Below, in pieces: positions 60,232 to 64,000 of a stretch of 64,000 nt of DNA. Below the pieces are notes generated by a model. That model was given only the letters and a program-made list of their open reading frames with translations. It did no database searches and had not been told where the DNA came from. Source of the DNA: Pseudobutyrivibrio ruminis AD2017 (lineage in GTDB: Bacteria > Bacillota > Clostridia > Lachnospirales > Lachnospiraceae); the NCBI RefSeq assembly GCF_000424305.1, contig NZ_AUJQ01000006.1, positions 1 to 64,000 on the forward strand, given 5' to 3'. The stretch's first letter is position 1, and every line of letters starts with the position of its first letter. Both the position numbers and the translations under genes were made by a program.

Positions 60232-60519
60232 ATGAACAAGAAACTTGAAACAGCAGAAATGGATGAGCTTTTAAGAGCTATTCTCAGCCTCGAAACTGTT
60301 GAAGAGGCTTATGAATTTTTTGAAGATTTATGTACTGTCAATGAAATGGTAGCAATGAAACAGCGCTTCGAGGTAGCCAAGATGCTTCGTGAAGAGCGTA
60401 CTTACCAGGATATTGCTGATGAAACAGGGGCCAGCTCCGCAACTATCAGCCGTGTTAACCGTGCTCTTAACTACGGTAATGATGGTTACGATATGGTACT
60501 TAAGAGAATCAGTAAATAA
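60232..60519 (+). CDS. TrpR-like YerC/YecD-family DNA-binding protein
   Basis: The 95-residue protein carries a TrpR-type helix-turn-helix (AMKQRFEVAKMLREERTYQDIADETGASSATISRVNRALNYG) and is the full length of the YerC/YecD family. Its targets are unknown in this group; it need not respond to tryptophan. ATAGGAG precedes the start. A leader with the small CGTC/GACG hairpin (about 60196-60208) lies upstream. Confidence 0.88.
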   Translation: MNKKLETAEMDELLRAILSLETVEEAYEFFEDLCTVNEMVAMKQRFEVAKMLREERTYQDIADETGASSATISRVNRALNYGNDGYDMVLKRISK

Positions 60520-60557
60520 CTCATTATTTAAATGGAATAATTTCTGTGATAGAATGT

Positions 60558-60591
60558 AAGATGTAGTCTTGAAGACTACATCTTATTTTTT
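60558..60591 (+). terminator. Terminator of the TrpR-like gene
   Basis: AAGATGTAGTCTT (60558-60570) and AAGACTACATCTT (60572-60584) form a near-perfect palindrome, followed by ATTTTTTATT. Confidence 0.8.
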
Positions 60592-60605
60592 ATTGAGGTG
60601 ATAAT

Positions 60606-61238
60606 ATGGATAACACACGAAAAAGACTTAGCGATATTTTGCATCAGCTTGCAGAAATAGATTACGTTCATCCAGAGGACATCCCTAATATAGATTTATA
60701 CATGGATCAGGTTCTTACATTCCTTGATCAGGAGCTAGGCACAGTTCGTGAAGCCACTGAGGACAAGGCTATGACTAAAACCATGATTAACAATTACACT
60801 AAAAATCAGATTTTGCCATCGCCTGAGAAAAAGAAGTATTCCAGAGATCACATGCTCAATCTGATTTTCATATATTATCTTAAAAATTTCCTTTCAATGA
60901 AGGACATCAAAAACATCCTTGACCCTATCAATGAAAGGTATTTCGGTTCAGACGAAGGACTAGGATTTTATGACATTTATTCTGCCATGGTAGGCTACGA
61001 AAGCAAGGTTGCAAACGATGTCACAAAGGATATCATTAGAAAATACAATCTTAGTAAAGAAGCCTTCATGGAGCAGGACGAGGAATCTAGAAATGAACTC
61101 CAGGAATTCACATTTATATGTGAGTTGGCCTTCGATGTTTTCGTTAAGAAGATGATGATTGAGCAGTTTATAGCTGGTCGCGAAGCTAAATCAGAGGATG
61201 AAAATAGTACTAAAGAAAAACCAAAGGAAAGCAAGTGA
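60606..61238 (+). CDS. DUF1836 protein
   Basis: The 210-residue protein matches the DUF1836 pattern. An N-terminal half contains a MerR-like segment (MTKTMINNYTKNQILPSPEKKKYSRDHMLNLIFIYYLKNFLSMKDIKNIL), then a helical domain and a charged tail (SEDENSTKEKPKESK). The segment suggests DNA binding, but the function is not known. GAGGTG precedes the start. Confidence 0.85.
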   Translation: MDNTRKRLSDILHQLAEIDYVHPEDIPNIDLYMDQVLTFLDQELGTVREATEDKAMTKTMINNYTKNQILPSPEKKKYSRDHMLNLIFIYYLKNFLSMKDIKNILDPINERYFGSDEGLGFYDIYSAMVGYESKVANDVTKDIIRKYNLSKEAFMEQDEESRNELQEFTFICELAFDVFVKKMMIEQFIAGREAKSEDENSTKEKPKESK

Positions 61239-61307
61239 TTTTATAGATAGAATCATTTTTATATGATAGAATATTTTAGAACAAACTTTCGTTTTAGATA
61301 GGAATTA

Positions 61308-63635
61308 ATGGTTATGGATTTAAGTATGTTAAACGATAGGCAGCGCGAGGGAGTTGTCACTACGGAAGGTCCAGTTCTTATACTGGCCGGTGCCGGCTCC
61401 GGTAAGACAAGAGTACTTACCCACCGCGTTGCTTATTTAATTGAGCAGGGGGTTATGCCATACAACATCATGGCTATCACCTTCACTAATAAAGCAGCTC
61501 GCGAAATGCGCGAGCGTATAGATAATATCGTAGGTTTTGGTTCTGACGGTGTTTGGGTTGCCACCTTCCATGCATCATGTGTTAGAATCTTACGCAGATT
61601 TTGTGAGAGACTTGGGCAGGGCTACAGCACTAATTTCACCATCTACGATACAGACGATTGCAAGACCCTCATGAAGGAAGTTTGCAAATATCTTCAGATA
61701 GATACTAAGCAGTTTAAGGAACGTACTTTTTTAAATGTCATTTCCGATGCTAAGAATAAACTAATCGGCCCAGAGGAATTCACTAATCGTGCCATGGGCG
61801 ATTACAACATGTCTCGCCAGGCATCTGTTTACAGGGAATACCAGGCCAGACTTCGTCAGAACAATGCATTTGATTTTGACGATTTGATTATGAAGACGGT
61901 AGAGCTTCTTAAGCTTGATCCAGAGGTGCAGGCATTTTATCAGAATAAGTTCCATTACATCATGGTTGACGAGTATCAGGATACTAACGCCGCTCAGTTT
62001 GAGCTTGTCCGTCTGTTATCCAGCGGCAGAGAGAACCTTTGCGTAGTAGGTGATGACGACCAGTCCATCTACAAATTCCGTGGAGCAGACATTTACAACA
62101 TTCTCAATTTTGAGCAGCATTTCCCAAATGCTCACGTGATTAAGCTGGAGCAGAATTATCGTAGTACAGGCAATATCCTGGATGCTGCCAATGCAGTTAT
62201 TGCAAATAACGAGGGACGTAAGGAAAAGGCTCTTTGGACTGAAGAAGAAGCTGGAGACAAAATCAACTTCCAACAGTTCGACAGCGCTTACGAGGAAGCC
62301 AGCTACATAGCCAGCAATATTGCCAGCTTTGTACGCAAAGGAGAGGCCGATTACAGAGATTGCGCAATCCTTTATCGTACCAACGCCCAGTCCCGTCTTA
62401 TAGAAGAAAAAATGATATACGAAGGCATCCCTTACAAAATAGTAGGCGGTGTTAATTTCTACAGCCGTAAGGAAATCAAGGATGTTATTGCATATCTTAA
62501 AACAGTAGATAACGGTGCTGATGATATCGCAGTTCAGCGTATTATAAATATTCCAAAGCGAGGCATTGGTGCCACATCCATTGCAAAGGTATCAGATTAC
62601 GCCAGAGAACACGGCCTTAATTTCTACGAGGCTTTAGTTCATGCAAACGATATTCCATCCATTGGAAAGGCAGCAGTTAAGATTAAGGGCTTCACAGATT
62701 TAATTGAAAAGCTCAGAAAGATTGCTGCGGAGGAATCAGTATCAGCTCTTGTCGAGGAAATCTTAGACCAGACAGATTACGTGGCTGAGCTTAGAGCAGA
62801 GGGCACAGATGAGGCCAAAGCGCGTATCGAAAATATCGATGAGCTTCTTACAAAGGCCGTAGCCTACGAAAAGGACGCCAGAGACGACGATGAAGAGCCT
62901 ACACTTTCAGGCTTCTTGGAGGATGTAGCACTTGTGGCAGATATAGATAGCTACGAAGAAAGCGATAACTATGTTGTGCTCATGACTCTTCATGGCGCCA
63001 AGGGTCTTGAGTTCCCACGTGTTTACATGGCCGGCATGGAGGATGGCCTGTTCCCAGGACAGGGCGCCATCTTTGACGGCGGCGGAGCCGATTCAGAATT
63101 AGAAGAGGAGCGCCGTCTTGCATACGTTGGAATCACACGTGCCAGAGAGCATCTTACCATGACTGCTGCCCGAATGCGTATGATTCGTGGCGAGACTCAG
63201 TTCCACAAGATTTCTCGCTTTGTTAAGGAAATCCCAGAGGATTTAATTAAGGGCAATCTGTGGGAACCAAAGCCTATGGAGGATTATTCAAGCACTCCTA
63301 TTGGAGAGTACTCTGTATATCAAAAGCCTTCTGGCAGAGGCCCAGCCATCGCTACAAGCTACGGTGATAATAAGCGTTCAGTTCGCGATACATTTAAGAC
63401 TAACGTATATACGGTAGGAAGTTCCACTACCGCAGTTGCTAACAAAAACGGAACTAAGATAGAAAAATCAGAATTGGAATATGGCATCGGCGACAGAGTC
63501 AGCCATATCAAATTTAAGGAAGGAACAGTAAAGGACATCATCGACGAAGGCCGTGACTACGAGGTCACCGTAGACTTCGACGGCGTCGGAATCAAGAAGA
63601 TGTTCGCCTCCTTCGCAAAATTAAAGAAAGTATAA
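61308..63635 (+). CDS. pcrA: UvrD-family DNA helicase PcrA
   Basis: The 775-residue superfamily 1A helicase has the Q motif (LNDRQREGV), Walker A AGAGSGKT at residues 27-34, motif II VDEYQDTN, motif III VGDDDQSIYKFRGA, motif V/VI TLHGAKGLEFPRVYMAGMEDGLFP and YVGITRARE. It has a C-terminal Tudor-like domain (YGIGDRVSHIKFKEGTV). It unwinds DNA 3'-5' in repair and replication. An alternative ATG lies two codons downstream. The ribosome binding site is weak (TAGGAA). Confidence 0.95.
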   Translation: MVMDLSMLNDRQREGVVTTEGPVLILAGAGSGKTRVLTHRVAYLIEQGVMPYNIMAITFTNKAAREMRERIDNIVGFGSDGVWVATFHASCVRILRRFCERLGQGYSTNFTIYDTDDCKTLMKEVCKYLQIDTKQFKERTFLNVISDAKNKLIGPEEFTNRAMGDYNMSRQASVYREYQARLRQNNAFDFDDLIMKTVELLKLDPEVQAFYQNKFHYIMVDEYQDTNAAQFELVRLLSSGRENLCVVGDDDQSIYKFRGADIYNILNFEQHFPNAHVIKLEQNYRSTGNILDAANAVIANNEGRKEKALWTEEEAGDKINFQQFDSAYEEASYIASNIASFVRKGEADYRDCAILYRTNAQSRLIEEKMIYEGIPYKIVGGVNFYSRKEIKDVIAYLKTVDNGADDIAVQRIINIPKRGIGATSIAKVSDYAREHGLNFYEALVHANDIPSIGKAAVKIKGFTDLIEKLRKIAAEESVSALVEEILDQTDYVAELRAEGTDEAKARIENIDELLTKAVAYEKDARDDDEEPTLSGFLEDVALVADIDSYEESDNYVVLMTLHGAKGLEFPRVYMAGMEDGLFPGQGAIFDGGGADSELEEERRLAYVGITRAREHLTMTAARMRMIRGETQFHKISRFVKEIPEDLIKGNLWEPKPMEDYSSTPIGEYSVYQKPSGRGPAIATSYGDNKRSVRDTFKTNVYTVGSSTTAVANKNGTKIEKSELEYGIGDRVSHIKFKEGTVKDIIDEGRDYEVTVDFDGVGIKKMFASFAKLKKV

Positions 63636-63637
63636 AA

Positions 63638-63685
63638 GGCTTCCCCTTGAGGGGAAGCTGTCAGCGATAGCTGACTGATGAGGTG
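63638..63685 (+). repeat. Twin-hairpin REP-like element before rlmD
   Basis: GCTTCCCC (63639-63646) pairs with GGGGAAGC (63651-63658) around TTGA, and GTCAGC (63660-63665) pairs with GCTGAC (63670-63675) around GATA. TGATGAGGTG (63676-63685) follows. From memory, near-identical twin hairpins are scattered through many gut Firmicutes genomes. Here GAGGTG sits 4 nt before the rlmD start and serves as its ribosome binding site. Confidence 0.7.
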
Positions 63686-63688
63686 TAT

Positions 63689-64000
63689 ATGAAACGCGGT
63701 GAAATAGTTCAGGGAAAAGTAGTAAAGGTTTCTTTCCCTAACAAAGGTATTATAGAAACAGCAGAGGGCGACAAGCTTCGTGTAAAGGGCGTGTTGCCAG
63801 GTCAGACTGTTTCAGTAAGAGTTAAAAAGAGTTCAAAGGAAAAGGCCCAGGGAAATCTCCTTTCCCTAGATGTTCCATCTCCTATGGAAATGGAGCAGCC
63901 TTATTGTGTACATTATGGTAAATGCGGTGGCTGTACATATCAGTCGCTTCCTTATGAGGAGCAGCTAAAGCTAAAGGAAGGCATGATTCATGATTTAATG
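63689..64000 (+). CDS. rlmD: 23S rRNA (uracil) C5-methyltransferase, N-terminal part
   Basis: Only the first 104 codons are in the window. They encode a TRAM domain (about 1-60, KRGEIVQGKVVKVSFPNKG) and the start of the Fe-S cluster site with Cys73, Cys79 and Cys82 in CVHYGKCGGC. This is the RlmD/RumA family, which methylates uracil in 23S rRNA. Whether it is RlmD or the related RlmCD cannot be decided from this fragment. Confidence 0.88.
   Translation, partial: MKRGEIVQGKVVKVSFPNKGIIETAEGDKLRVKGVLPGQTVSVRVKKSSKEKAQGNLLSLDVPSPMEMEQPYCVHYGKCGGCTYQSLPYEEQLKLKEGMIHDLM

Overview
The window looks like chromosome of a low-GC, anaerobic, fibre-degrading Lachnospiraceae bacterium of the Butyrivibrio/Pseudobutyrivibrio type. 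This is inferred from gene content: a secreted GH5 endoglucanase with a cellulose-binding module, a SCIFF peptide with its radical-SAM maturase, a flavodiiron protein, FabK-type fatty acid synthesis, DUF4317 and DUF1836 proteins, and AT-rich intergenic DNA. There are no rRNA genes, insertion sequences, phage genes or CRISPR arrays.

Layout. 1-460: three tRNA genes (Val, Leu, Arg), then a GC-rich double hairpin. 668-5308: secreted or surface proteins ending in the endoglucanase. 5453-7001: a lipase-like hydrolase and a HAD phosphatase. 7169-14716: an Opp/Nik-type ABC importer, two paralogous methyltransferases and a LysR regulator. A probable small RNA (about 14861-14967), an orphan histidine kinase and hypB follow. 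16897-21164: a secreted putative glycosidase divergent from a lacI-malQ pair with a palindromic operator between them. 21224-26409: a lipoprotein foldase, the SCIFF peptide and its maturase, and a fused SecDF. 26431-31192: serS, typA, a corrinoid adenosyltransferase-like gene and dapB. 31231-38784: hydrolase, diguanylate cyclase, phospholipase C-like protein, and a chemoreceptor translationally coupled to a sugar-binding lipoprotein. 38941-45106: efp, bioB/bioY around a BirA-like operator, flavodiiron protein, ldh, and an HD-GYP protein. 45396-55280: a complete type II fatty acid operon (acpP-accBCDA-fabHKDGFZ-marR) with a palindromic operator at its promoter. 55331-56554: a DUF4317 gene. 57012-60029: asnS-asnA behind an asparagine-rich leader peptide and an attenuator. 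60232-64000: a TrpR-like gene, a DUF1836 gene, pcrA and the start of rlmD.

Two items stand out. First, the leader of asnS-asnA has the full layout of ribosome-mediated attenuation: a 24-codon reading frame with 11 Asn codons, an antiterminator segment and a terminator. T-boxes normally do this job in Firmicutes. It is preceded by about 300 bp holding a dozen TTAAGTG-type boxes. Second, a family of long palindromic elements sits in junctions between housekeeping genes (serS-typA, fabH-fabK, fabK-fabD, fabF-fabZ, asnS-asnA). Their loops and boundaries are conserved while the stems differ from copy to copy yet stay self-complementary. Several copies end in the ribosome binding site of the next gene.
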